A stretch of 64,000 bases of DNA from Corylus avellana (taxonomy: Eukaryota > Streptophyta > Magnoliopsida > Fagales > Betulaceae). A program made the translations under genes and the position numbers. The stretch spans positions 24,554,529-24,618,528 of the forward strand of contig NC_081546.1 of the NCBI RefSeq assembly GCF_901000735.1, read 5' to 3'. The notes under the pieces were generated by a model, which did no database searches, was not told the DNA's origin, and saw only the letters and a list, made by a program, of their open reading frames with translations. Shown piece by piece: positions 24,714 to 33,977 of this stretch. Positions within the stretch are counted from its first letter, which is position 1. Every line of letters starts with the position of its first letter.

Positions 24714-26690
24714 AAGCCGAGTTTTGGCTTAGAGAATGGATAGAATTGTGACACGTGGCGTTTTAGATGTTAGCCTTTTAATGAGACAATTAAAACATAG
24801 GAGTTTTATTTGTAATGTATTGAATTGTCTAAATGGAGAAAACAAAAGGTTTTCAAGTTCTCTCTTTCACTCTCTTTATCTAATTTTTTTTTTTCAGCTT
24901 CTCTTACTTTATGTTTATATCTCAATGTGAGACAATTGTATTTAATTGTCTTAATGAAGAAAACAAAAAGTTCACAAATTTTCTTGCCTAGAATTGCAAC
25001 ACGTGGCGTTTTAGATGTTAGCCTTTTAGTGAAACAATTAAAACATAAGGGTTTTATTTGTAATGCATTGAATTATCCAAATGAAGAAAACAAAAGGTTT
25101 TAAAATTCTCTCTTCCTCTCTTTATCTAATTTTCTTGCCTAGAATTCTCTTGCCTTGAATTGTCTAAACAAAGAAAACAAAAAGTTTTAAAATTCTCTCA
25201 CCCTCTCTTTATCTAATTTTCTTGCCTAGAATTCTCTTTATCTAATTCTCTCACAAAATGTTCACAAATTCTCTTGTCTAGAATTGCAACACGTGGCGTT
25301 TTAGATGTTAGCCTTTTAGTGAGACAATTAAAACATAAGGGTTTTATATATATAAAAGCCGAGTTTTGGCTTAGAGAATACATAGAATTGCGACACGTGT
25401 CCTCAACCAGTCCTATTAGAAAGTACCTAGAATTGCGACATGTGGCGTTTTAGATGAGCCTTTTAATGAGACAATTAAAATGTATGGGTTTTATTTGTAA
25501 TGTATTGAATTGTCTAAATGAAGAAAACAAAAGGTTTTCAAATTCTCTCTTCCTCTCTTTATCTAATTTTCTTGCCTAGAATTCTCTTGCCTTGAATTGT
25601 CTAAACAAAGAAAACAAAAAGTTTTAAAATTCTCTCACCCTCTCTTTATCTAATTTTCTTGCCTAGAATTCTCTTTATCTAATTCTCTCACAAAATGTTC
25701 ACAAATTCTCTTGTCTAGAATTGCAACACGTGGCGTTTTAGATATTAGCCTTTTAGTGAGACAATTAAAACATAAGGGTTTTATATATATAAAAGCCGAG
25801 TTTTGGCTTAGAGAATACATAGAATTGCGACACGTGTCCTCAACCAGTCCTATTAGAAAGTACCTAGAATTGCGACATGTAGCGTTTTAGATGTTAGCCT
25901 TTTAATGAGACAATTAAAATGTATGGATTTTATTTGTAATTTATTGAATTGTCTAAATGAAGAAAACAAAAGGTTTTCAAATTCTCTCTTCCTCTCTTTA
26001 TCTAATTTTCTTGCCTAGAATTCTCTTGCCTTGAATTGTCTAAACGAAGAAAACAAAAGGTTTTAAAATTCTCTCACCCTCTCTTTATCTAATTTTCTTG
26101 CCTAGAATTCTCTTTATCTAATTCTCTCACAAAATGTTCACAAATTCTCTTGTCTAGAATTGCAACACGTGGCGTTTTAGATGTTAGCCTTTTAGTGAGA
26201 CAATTAAAACTTAAGGGTTTTATATATATAAAAGCCGAGTTTTGGCTTAGAGAATACATAGAATTGCGACACTTGTCCTCAACCAGTCCTATTAGAAAGT
26301 ACCTAGAATTGCGACATGTGGCATTTTAGATGTTAGCCTTTTAATGAAACAATTAAAATGTATGGATTTTATTTGTATGTATTGAATTGTCTAAATGAAG
26401 AAAACAAAAGGTTTTCAAATTCTCTTTTTCTCTCTCTTTATCTAATTTTCTTTTCATCTTCTCTTACTTTATGTTTATATCTTAATGTGAGACAATTGTA
26501 ATATATTTAATTGTCTTAATGAAGAAAACAAAAGGTTCACAAATTTTCTTGCCTAGAATTGCAACATGTGGTATTTTAGATGTTAGCCTTTTAGTGAGAC
26601 AATTAAAACAAAAAGGTTTTATTTGTAATGCATTGAATTGTCTTAAAGAAGAAAACAAAAGATTCACAAATTCTCTTGCCTAGAATTGCC
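24714..26690. repeat. Tandem array, about 440-bp unit
   Basis: The marker GCCGAGTTTTGGCTTAGAGA occurs near 24715, 25357, 25794 and 26236. The last three are about 440 bp apart and the units between them are nearly identical. Each unit contains several sub-repeats of GAATTGCGACACGTG or GCAACACGTGGCGTTTTAGA and of TCTCTTTATCTAATTTTCTTG. A direct repeat of about 230 bp (starting AAGCCTACACGG) flanks the whole at 24150 and 26692. No coding sequence. Confidence 0.85.
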
Positions 26691-27480
26691 AAGCCTACAC
26701 GGCTTTGAAAGGGTAAGAAGTTTTGAGGCAATTGGAGGAGTAGGCCCAACCCAAGACTCTGTCGCCTTTGACTCATTCCTAACAGTTTTTAAGAAAATTC
26801 TAGTTGTCGCTTTTTTCTTAAAAAAAAAAAAAAAAATTTAATTCAAGCTATATATCTTGTCCTTAAATAAAAGCTCAAAGCTATATACAAAAGAAGTTAT
26901 TCCACGAGAATTGTAACATTTTGTTTGAGGGTGAAATTATCATTTTAACCTTCATGTGTAGAATTAGAGTTTAGAAATTTGTTTGAGCATTTTTTGTCTT
27001 TTGTACCCACGTCAAAAGCCCATAAGCAAAATGCCAACTTCTCAAATCGACGTGCTGAAAAGGTCCTTATTTACGACCCATGCCTTTATTACTTTCCCAA
27101 ATTGATGTGATATAATGTTTTTAATTTTTTTATAATAAAAAATTAAAAAAATTTGTTTTATAATATTTTTTATTTAAATAATAATAAAAAATAAATAATG
27201 TTATATATAAAAAAAAAATAATGTGATATAAAAGTGAAAAAGTAAAAATATTTTGATATAAATTTTTGGGATAAATAGAAAATTAGTCTATCTGGTTCGT
27301 CTAAATTACAAATCACTCACTGCGGTATTAAAAAAAAAAAATTCAAAGATAATCCGAGTAGGCCAAAATAACAATTTAGTTTTTGCAATCAAATTTCATA
27401 AAAATACTTAACAGATTTTGTTAGTTTACCACGTCAGTACCAATAAAATGCCGACACTTGTACTCTTAATAAAAAAAATT
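26691..27480. other. Intergenic, dispersed repeat
   Basis: Starts with the right-hand copy of the direct repeat that flanks the tandem array. The part at about 27270-27480 matches, in reverse orientation, 43250-43460 (phrases about TTGTTATTTTGGCCTACT), so it is a dispersed repeat. No gene. Confidence 0.5.
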
Positions 27481-27481
27481 A

Positions 27482-27899
27482 GAGTAATTACATTTTCTCC
27501 CTATAAACTATAACACATTTTCACTTTGCCCCCATGAACTATCAACCCTACTGCTCGACCTCATGAACTACTATTTTGTGTCCAAAAATCTCATTCCGTC
27601 AATCAAAGGCACCTTCCGTCAGTCAAAGGCGTTAACTCAAAAAATCTACTCATCACTTTGGCCCCATGAACTACAATTCATTGTCACTTTGCCCCCATGA
27701 ACTATAATTCATTATCACTATACCTCCATGAACTACAACGCATTGTCACTTTAACCGTCTAAGTTGATGCTTTTGACTGACGGAAGCGGGGTTTTTGGCA
27801 CAAAATGTAGTTCATGGGGATCGAGCAGTAGGGTTGGTAGTTTATGGGGGTAAAGTGAAAATTTGTTATAGTTCATGGGGGGAAGAAGGTAATTACCCC
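27482..27899. mobile_element. Element with long (about 100 bp) terminal inverted repeats
   Basis: The left end (GTAATTACATTTTCTCCC, then CTATCAACCCTACTGCTCGA) reappears as the reverse complement of the right end (GGTAATTACCTTCTTCCCCC, then CTACCAACCCTACTGCTCGA). The centre repeats TTTGCCCCCATGAACTA. Non-coding, probably a non-autonomous DNA transposon. Confidence 0.65.
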
Positions 27900-29010
27900 A
27901 AAAAAATAAATATTTTTTAAAAAATAAATATATAAAATTAAAAAAGTAAAAAATTAATTTTTTTTATAAAAGTAAAAGTGGCTGCCAACTAGCCACCCCA
28001 TGCGGGAGCGAGTGGCCAACGAGCCACCCTTAAATCTAGTTGGAGTGGATTTGCCTTTTCTTTTGGCCGTCTTTGCTTGAGTAGCTTGCAACTATTCATG
28101 TGCACTTACTTTCAGAAGCTTTAGAATATATATTTTTGGTGGAGTAGGGAGGACGGAAGACTCTGTCGCCTTTGACTCATTCCTAACTATTCTTAAGATA
28201 ATTATGTCGCATTTTTCTTCTTCTTATAATTCCCTATTAAAAAAAAAAAAAATGGAGGAATAGGGAAGGCGGAAGACTGAAGAAGGTGACCTAATTAAAA
28301 GAAGGGTTACATACTAAAAACCCCTTAGGGTTTGGACATTTTATTTTTTTTCTCCCTAGATTTTGATTTGTATCACATGAGATACTTGTAGTTTTGATAA
28401 AGACCAAATTAGTCCTTCCATCCATTGACCGTTAGTTGACTTAACGAGAGTTCATGTTATTGACACGTGGACCAATTAAAATTCGACACTTGGTATAAGT
28501 GGCCACGTCATCAATGATGATGTGGCCACCTAATTAAATTTTTTATTATTTTTTTTTAAATTAAAAATATATAATTTTCAAAAAAAAAAAGAGAAAAAGA
28601 AAAAAAAAAATTGGGTTGGGGGTGGCCTTTGGCTAGGCCACCCCCATTTGGCCAGATGGGGGTGGCCGAGCCACCAAAGGGGTGGCCAAAATCACCCCTA
28701 GTGGAGCCACCCCCGTGGAGCCATGGGGGTGGCCAAAACCACCCCCAAACCACCATTGGCGGTGGCGCGGACTGGGTCTTCTCATTTTTGCATTGCGAAA
28801 ATTTCCTCCTTCAAAGTCTCTCCACTCGATTCTTGGAATTTTCTCTGGACACGTAGAGACAAATTTCAATGGAAAAGTCAAACTCTCTCCGCCTGAACTT
28901 TCTTTTACTTGGTCCCCTCTCCCGTCTCCGTCGTTTACTTTGTCATTTGCACCTTCTTCCACAGTTCCACAGAACATAAGGTTCCAATTCACACACACAT
29001 TCTCTCTTCA
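27900..29010. other. Intergenic with GGGGTGGCC inverted-repeat cluster
   Basis: AT-rich DNA interrupted at 28610-28770 by a GC-rich block of repeated GGGGTGGC/GCCACCCC in both orientations. A shorter related block (CAACTAGCCACCCCATGC) lies near 27985-28030, and another near 35355-35400. Long open frames here come from this repeat and are not credited as genes. The stretch 28780-29010 is unique and unassigned. Confidence 0.6.
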
Positions 29011-30084
29011 CCATGATCTTTATATATGGTCAAGTCCTTGCCCAAGTTATTGATGAATTGTGCAGCCTCAGCGTCAGTCCCAAAGAAATTGTCAATGATG
29101 CAACGGTCACAAAGGTAGTCGACGTCCCTAGCAGTGTTGGCAAGGTAGTCCAACAACATAGAGTAAATCGAAAAGTATTTGGAAATGTTGCACGACTGCT
29201 CGAATGCCACGCAGTTCACTAGCAATGAGCACATTGAGTCGTCGAGAATTATATTGGGCATCTCAATCACACCATTTTTGAATTCCACATCCAAGAAGGT
29301 GTCCGCCATATGCCAATTAACCTCAATTCCCGCACGACGTAGCTTCATGACACAGGGAATCGGAGTGAATGGTCTATAATCGTATATTCTCCGCATTTCT
29401 TTATTATGAGCACATGAGATAAATTTCATCTAAACAATGTCCAACAAATGCAACCATTCGAGCAGGGACGGACTCAGAAAATTTTATGGGAGGGGGCCAG
29501 CTAAATTTTTTTTTTTCGGTTCTTTAGAATTTTTTTATTAAAAAAAATTATTTTGGTTGTTTTTTATGAACTAAAGAAAGGGCCAAAGAAAGTGGACATT
29601 TGAAAGTAAAGGCCAAAAATAAAAAAACTTAGTGGGTATGGGCCAACAAAATTAAAATTGGGCTAAAAGTTTTTATTGGATATGGCCAAAAAATTTAAAA
29701 ATAGGGCCAATTTTTTTATTTTTTTTAGAAGGAGGTCAAATTACTAAAATTAAAATTTTAACTTTACCATTTTTTTTTTTACTTATAATATTTTTTTTCC
29801 CTTATTTTGGGGGGGGACCATGGCCCACCCCGGTCCCTCCGTCTCTGCATTCGAGTGAATTATACATGTTTCTGGATTTTGGGATGATCGATATGGACCA
29901 AAGAAAAATTTGTGGCGATAACAAACAAGGACTTACGGGATTTAATACAAATTCTATATAACATCTTCAGAACACAAGATGGGATCTGATTGTCAAGCAG
30001 AGCAGGTCCCCCCAAATCTTGGGTAATATTACCCGTATCTAGCATGTAGAAGATAGGGTTGTGGTAGATGTGCAGTTCATCTAG
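29011..30084 (-). pseudogene. DUF247 fragment, interrupted by a hAT MITE
   Basis: Reading from 30084 down, the frame encodes DUF247 segments around ENQIPSCVLK and SRKSLFVIATNF. After the MITE it continues as IPCVMKLRRAGIEVNWHMAD, SMCSLLVNCVAFEQSCNISK and GTDAEAAQFINNLGKDL. Both ends of the gene are missing: everything upstream of about residue 200, and the C-terminal membrane helix. The upstream break at 30084 joins directly to sequence equivalent to 14816, a rearrangement junction. Closest to copies B and C by eye. Confidence 0.88.
29463..29847. mobile_element. hAT-type MITE with perfect 8-bp target duplication
   Basis: A 385-bp AT-rich non-coding element. Its ends are CAGGGACGGA and, inverted, CAGAGACGGA. 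CATTCGAG occurs immediately on both sides (29455-29462 and 29848-29855). An 8-bp duplication and CAGGG-type ends are diagnostic of hAT elements. It lies inside the DUF247 fragment. Confidence 0.9.
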
Positions 30085-30109
30085 ATATCATCAATTCCTA
30101 TGATGCAAG

Positions 30110-30377
30110 TGTTAAGAATATTATTTGTTATTTATTTCTTTAGGTATTATTAGTCTACTAGGTTTACCTTTTCTTATTCTACTATGTTTACCTTTCCTTA
30201 TTCTACTAGGTTTACCTTTCCTTAATCTATTAGGTTACTTGCCTCTCTATAAATAGAGGTCTCTGTATTCATTATTAAAGATTAGAGTCAATACAATGTA
30301 GTCCATTGTGTGCTTTCACACTCTCTCTCTTCTCTCTCTTTCTTCCGCTTCTAATATATTATCCAATATATTTAACA
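30110..30377 (+). repeat. 5' LTR
   Basis: 268 bp, TGTTAAG...TTTAACA. Contains CTCTATAAATAGAGG, a TATA-box-like palindrome, and three copies of the module CTACTAGGTTTACCTTTCCTT or a close variant. Confidence 0.93.
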
Positions 30378-30849
30378 TGGTATCAGAGCATATTTAACAT
30401 GATATCAGACCCACCTTTCTGTGGCCTCCAATAAACGTCTTTGACGTTTTCCGGCGCCGCCAGTGTTATCCGGCGAATCATTCTCTCTGCTCCTCACGGT
30501 TCTCTATCTTCTCCTCAAGGTTTTCAGTGTATCACTATACCGCTTGAAAACCCGGAAGACAACCGTCCCAGAGCCGCCGCACACAGCCCCATTGGAGCTT
30601 CCACGCGCCCTCACGCGCTGCCCAAAATTTTGGCAATTCCGCCACTACCCTTCCGCCACCAGCCGCCACGGTGGTCCGATCACTTCTCCAAGGCCACCGA
30701 TCGATAGCTTTCATCCCGGTGATTCCAGAACAAGTCCCATATCTTCCATACGACGCCCCACGCGCCTCCACGCGCACCCAGAAGTTCCGCGCGTCAGATC
30801 CACGCGCCAGTACACGCCTCCTCCGTTCGCGCGTGTACCACACGCGCCA

Positions 30850-31085
30850 TCGCACCCACGTGCCACGTCAGCCCTAATTGCCACGTTAGGATAGCCACGC
30901 CAGCCCTACGTGCCACGTCATCAGTGCCACGTCACCAGAGTGCCACGTCATCATCGCCACGTCAGCTCTATGCGCCACATCAGCCTTGTGCCACGCCAGC
31001 CCTATCTGCCACGTCAGCACCTTGACATGGTTGACTTTTGTAGCGTTGACTTTGACTGTTGACCGTTGACCTTGACCACTGAAAA
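30850..31085 (+). repeat. TGCCACGTCA array and TTGAC array inside the LTR element
   Basis: About ten copies of GCCACGTCA or a close variant (GCCACATCA, GCCACGCCA) occur between 30855 and 31020. They are followed at 31022-31085 by closely spaced GTTGAC or TTGACC repeats. These resemble ACGT-core (bZIP) and W-box motifs, but they may be simple sequence drift in a leader region. Confidence 0.7.
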
Positions 31086-31439
31086 AGTTGACCAGGTGTT
31101 TTCTACTCAATTTTTCGTCTTGATTTCAAATTTGTGGTCTATTTTTGCTTTTGGCATCTCTATATGGCAGAAAACAATATTATTCTCCAAATTTAGGCGT
31201 TTGTTTTATGCGGTTCAAGTTGGTTCATGCTTGTTCAATTCGATTCCATAGCCTTTTCTTTGGCGCAGTTCAATCTGGTTCATTCTTCTTGCGTTAGGCA
31301 CTCTTAGGTCAAACCAATCTTTCCTCAGGTCCATGGGTTTTCGGGCCAGAGAAGCCCTTTCAACCGGCCCACTTATGCCTTGTCAAATGCCGCCATCACC
31401 GGTCACTGCAGCCTCTCCTAGGCCATTGATCCATTACTA

Positions 31440-31860
31440 ATGAGAATTTTTTGGGTCAGACCTTTCAACGGTCCAAGGGTTTCAGGCATGATTAGCCTCT
31501 TCAACCGGGCCTACTTATCTCAGCCGACCAGGCAAGACAGTCCAAGGGTTTCAGGTATGATTAGCCTTTTCAACCGGCCCTACTTATCTCAGCCGACTAG
31601 GCGAGACGGTCTACTAGTTAGATGGGTCAGACTTTACTTCAGCCGACAAGGCGAGACGGTCCAAGGGTTTCAGGCATGATTAGCCTCTTCAACCGGCCCT
31701 CCTTATCTCAGCAGACCAGACGAGATCTCAGCCGACCAGGCGAGACGGTCTACTAGTTAGAATTTTTTGGGACAGACTTTAGCTCAGGCGAGACGGTCCA
31801 AGGGTTACGGGCCAAACAAGCCCCTTTTAACCGACCTTGCTTTTCTCAGCCGACTAGGCA
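31440..31860 (+). repeat. Short tandem repeats in the LTR element interior
   Basis: Phrases GGTCCAAGGGTTTCAGGCAT, GATTAGCCTCTTCAACCGG, CTTATCTCAGCCGACCAGGC and GACGGTCTACTAGTTAGA recur three to five times with small changes, unit about 75-100 bp. No frame is conserved. Confidence 0.75.
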
Positions 31861-32088
31861 AGCTTCTTCATTACTAGTAAATGGTTTTCAAGTCAAATTA
31901 CCACCAAGTGAACCAAGCTCCAGCTTAAATGCATTGCTCAAATTCAGGCATAATCCACCGGTCTCTAACAACTTTTATGGTGTTACTTCGGCAATTGTTT
32001 CGGCACAAGCAGCTTTTTCGGCGAATTCCTTTTTCTTTCCCTTTTTGTTTATCCAAACTCAAGTTTACACATTAAGTTTGAGGGGGGA

Positions 32089-32356
32089 TGTTAAGAATAT
32101 TATTTGTTATTTATTTCTTTAGGTATTATTAGTCTACTAGGTTTACCTTTTCTTATTCTACTATGTTTACCTTTCCTTATTCTACTAGGTTTACCTTTCC
32201 TTAATCTATTAGGTTACTTGCCTCTCTATAAATAGAGGTCTCTGTATTCATTATTAAAGATTAGAGTCAATACAATGTAGTCCATTGTGTGCTTTCACAC
32301 TCTCTCTCTTCTCTCTCTTTCTTCCGCTTCTAATATATTATCCAATATATTTAACA
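32089..32356 (+). repeat. 3' LTR
   Basis: Identical by eye to the 5' LTR over 268 bp, including the TATA-like CTCTATAAATAGAGG. Confidence 0.93.
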
Positions 32357-32377
32357 AGGAAATGGATTAAGGGGAGT

Positions 32378-32380
<3 letters not shown>

Positions 32381-32456
<76 letters not shown>
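32381..32456. repeat. (AT)n microsatellite
   Basis: About 76 bp of pure AT. Unit 1 has only a short TATATATATATA run at the matching position (14880), so it expanded in unit 2 or contracted in unit 1. Confidence 0.95.
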
Positions 32457-32458
<2 letters not shown>

Positions 32459-32980
32459 TTTCAGGACTTGTAATGGATGGGTTTCTCTTCCTTTGTTTGA
32501 TAAACCAGTTGGGCATGTAAATCCAAATGAACACCAAACATCAACAACAAAGTGAAGCAGTAGAAGATCAACTGACTGTCCATAATCCTCACACATACAA
32601 CATCAATCCATAATAATCTTTTTTTCATTTAATAAGGTTCTTAACTGTTGAAATTTAAATTATAGCTGCAGTGCAAAACAATGAAAGCAAGTTCAGTAGT
32701 GGATACTTGTCCATGGCAACACAATTCTTCGTTTAATACGACAGATTCAAAAGAAAGAAAGAAAAAGGAAGCCACTACCTCTAATCCAAGTCCGCACTAC
32801 CATCACAAATCTTGGGCACCAGAGAAACTCCCACCTGTTTTCCCCATACAAAACAAAAGCCACTGTCACATGCTTGTCAACTACTATCAGAAACAAATCA
32901 AGAAACAATATTTTAGAGAACACATCCCCCACCCAAAATCATGCCAAAATCAAATCTGCATTTAATGTCCAACAACATCT

Positions 32981-33392
32981 TACCCTATAAAAACCTAAAA
33001 GCCCTTCCAACCACTTCTAATGACATCCATCAGCCCATGTGACCCCTGATTGCAACTGCCATCCACTGGCCCAACTCTTCCTCATATTTCAACCCAACAG
33101 TTTGCCTTCACAAATAATATCTCTCTGACTCTCTCTCTCTCTCTCATCAGCCCATGTGACCCCTGATTGCAACTATCATCCACTGGCCTAACTCTTCCCC
33201 ATATTTCAACCCAACAGTTTGGTGTTTGCCTTCACAAATAATCCCTCTCTCTCTCTCTCTTACCCTATAAAAACCTAAAAGCCCTTCCATCCACTTCTAA
33301 TGATATCCATCAACCCATGTGACCCTGATTGCAACTGTCATACACTGGCCCAACTCTTTCCCATGTTTCAACCCAACAGTTTGCCTTCATAA

Positions 33393-33432
<40 letters not shown>

Positions 33433-33590
33433 TATAAAAACCTAAAAGCCCTTCCAACCACTTCTAATGATATCCATCAGCCCATGAGACCCCTGATTGC
33501 AACTGTCATCCACTGGCCCAACTCTTCCCCATATTTCAACCCAACAGTTTGCCTTCACAAATAATCTCTCTCTCTCTCTCCTTAATAACA
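32981..33590 (+). repeat. Expanded minisatellite, about four units
   Basis: Same unit as at 15471-15775, here about four copies. The second lacks the CCCTATAAAAACC part and the last two carry longer (CT)n runs. Three TATAAAA boxes result. No downstream gene was recognised. Confidence 0.85.
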
Positions 33591-33830
33591 CCACAACCAT
33601 TTTCCCAACAAAGACTGATTTAAAAGGTGCTGATGAACAGGAAAAGAAACACCTTCAGATTTACTGAATGATATTTAAATCCATTGTCCATACCACTTGA
33701 AAGAAAAACCCTATGCAACTTCTCTAGCCTATTGACTACATGAACTGCCATGGTGAATAGAGAAAGGGAATAGGTAGGCAAGTTGGACAAAGTGCATGGG
33801 CTTTTAAGAAGCCTTCAACTTCACTGCCAG

Positions 33831-33977
33831 TAGTAATGACGCAGAGACAATAAAGTTTGGAACACGACGTGTGGGTTCAATGCGTGGGTTTATTTTAAAG
33901 CTACAGAATGAGAAATAGAAAGGAGGGGCTCTAGCTCTGACTCTAACAGCACATAAATGTTTACAGAGCCTCCTCAT
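33831..33977 (-). pseudogene. 5' remnant of a deleted PPR gene
   Basis: Matches the first ~155 bases of the intact PPR coding sequence (ATG at 33977 equivalent to 19265), with a small internal deletion. All sequence equivalent to 16071-19110, including every PPR motif and the stop codon, is missing. Cannot encode a PPR protein. Confidence 0.9.

Larger units (their letters stand above)
30110..32356 (+). mobile_element. Non-autonomous LTR retrotransposon with identical LTRs
   Basis: Two 268-bp LTRs (30110-30377, 32089-32356) with TGTTAA...TTAACA ends and no difference that I can find. A primer-binding site TGGTATCAGAGC complementary to initiator-Met tRNA follows the 5' LTR. A polypurine tract GAGGGGGGA precedes the 3' LTR. 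The internal 1.7 kb has no gag or pol, only GC-rich leader-like sequence and repeats, so the element must be mobilised in trans. Copia-like affiliation is a guess from the termini. It interrupts unit 2 between bases matching GATGCAAG and GGAAATGG of unit 1. A clean 5-bp target duplication is not visible. Confidence 0.9.
32357..33830. repeat. Unit 2: left part of the duplicated segment
   Basis: Counterpart of 14842-16070. The shared sequence runs to CTTCACTGCCAGTAGT, where unit 2 jumps to the equivalent of 19111. Non-coding. Confidence 0.88.

Noticed and set aside
28556..29053. Several overlapping open frames on both strands
   Set aside because: They arise from the GGGGTGGCC repeat cluster, lack recognisable domains and are open in multiple frames at once.
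30441..30894. Pro/Arg-rich frames in the LTR element interior
   Set aside because: GC-rich leader-type sequence; no gag or pol motif, and frames overlap on both strands.
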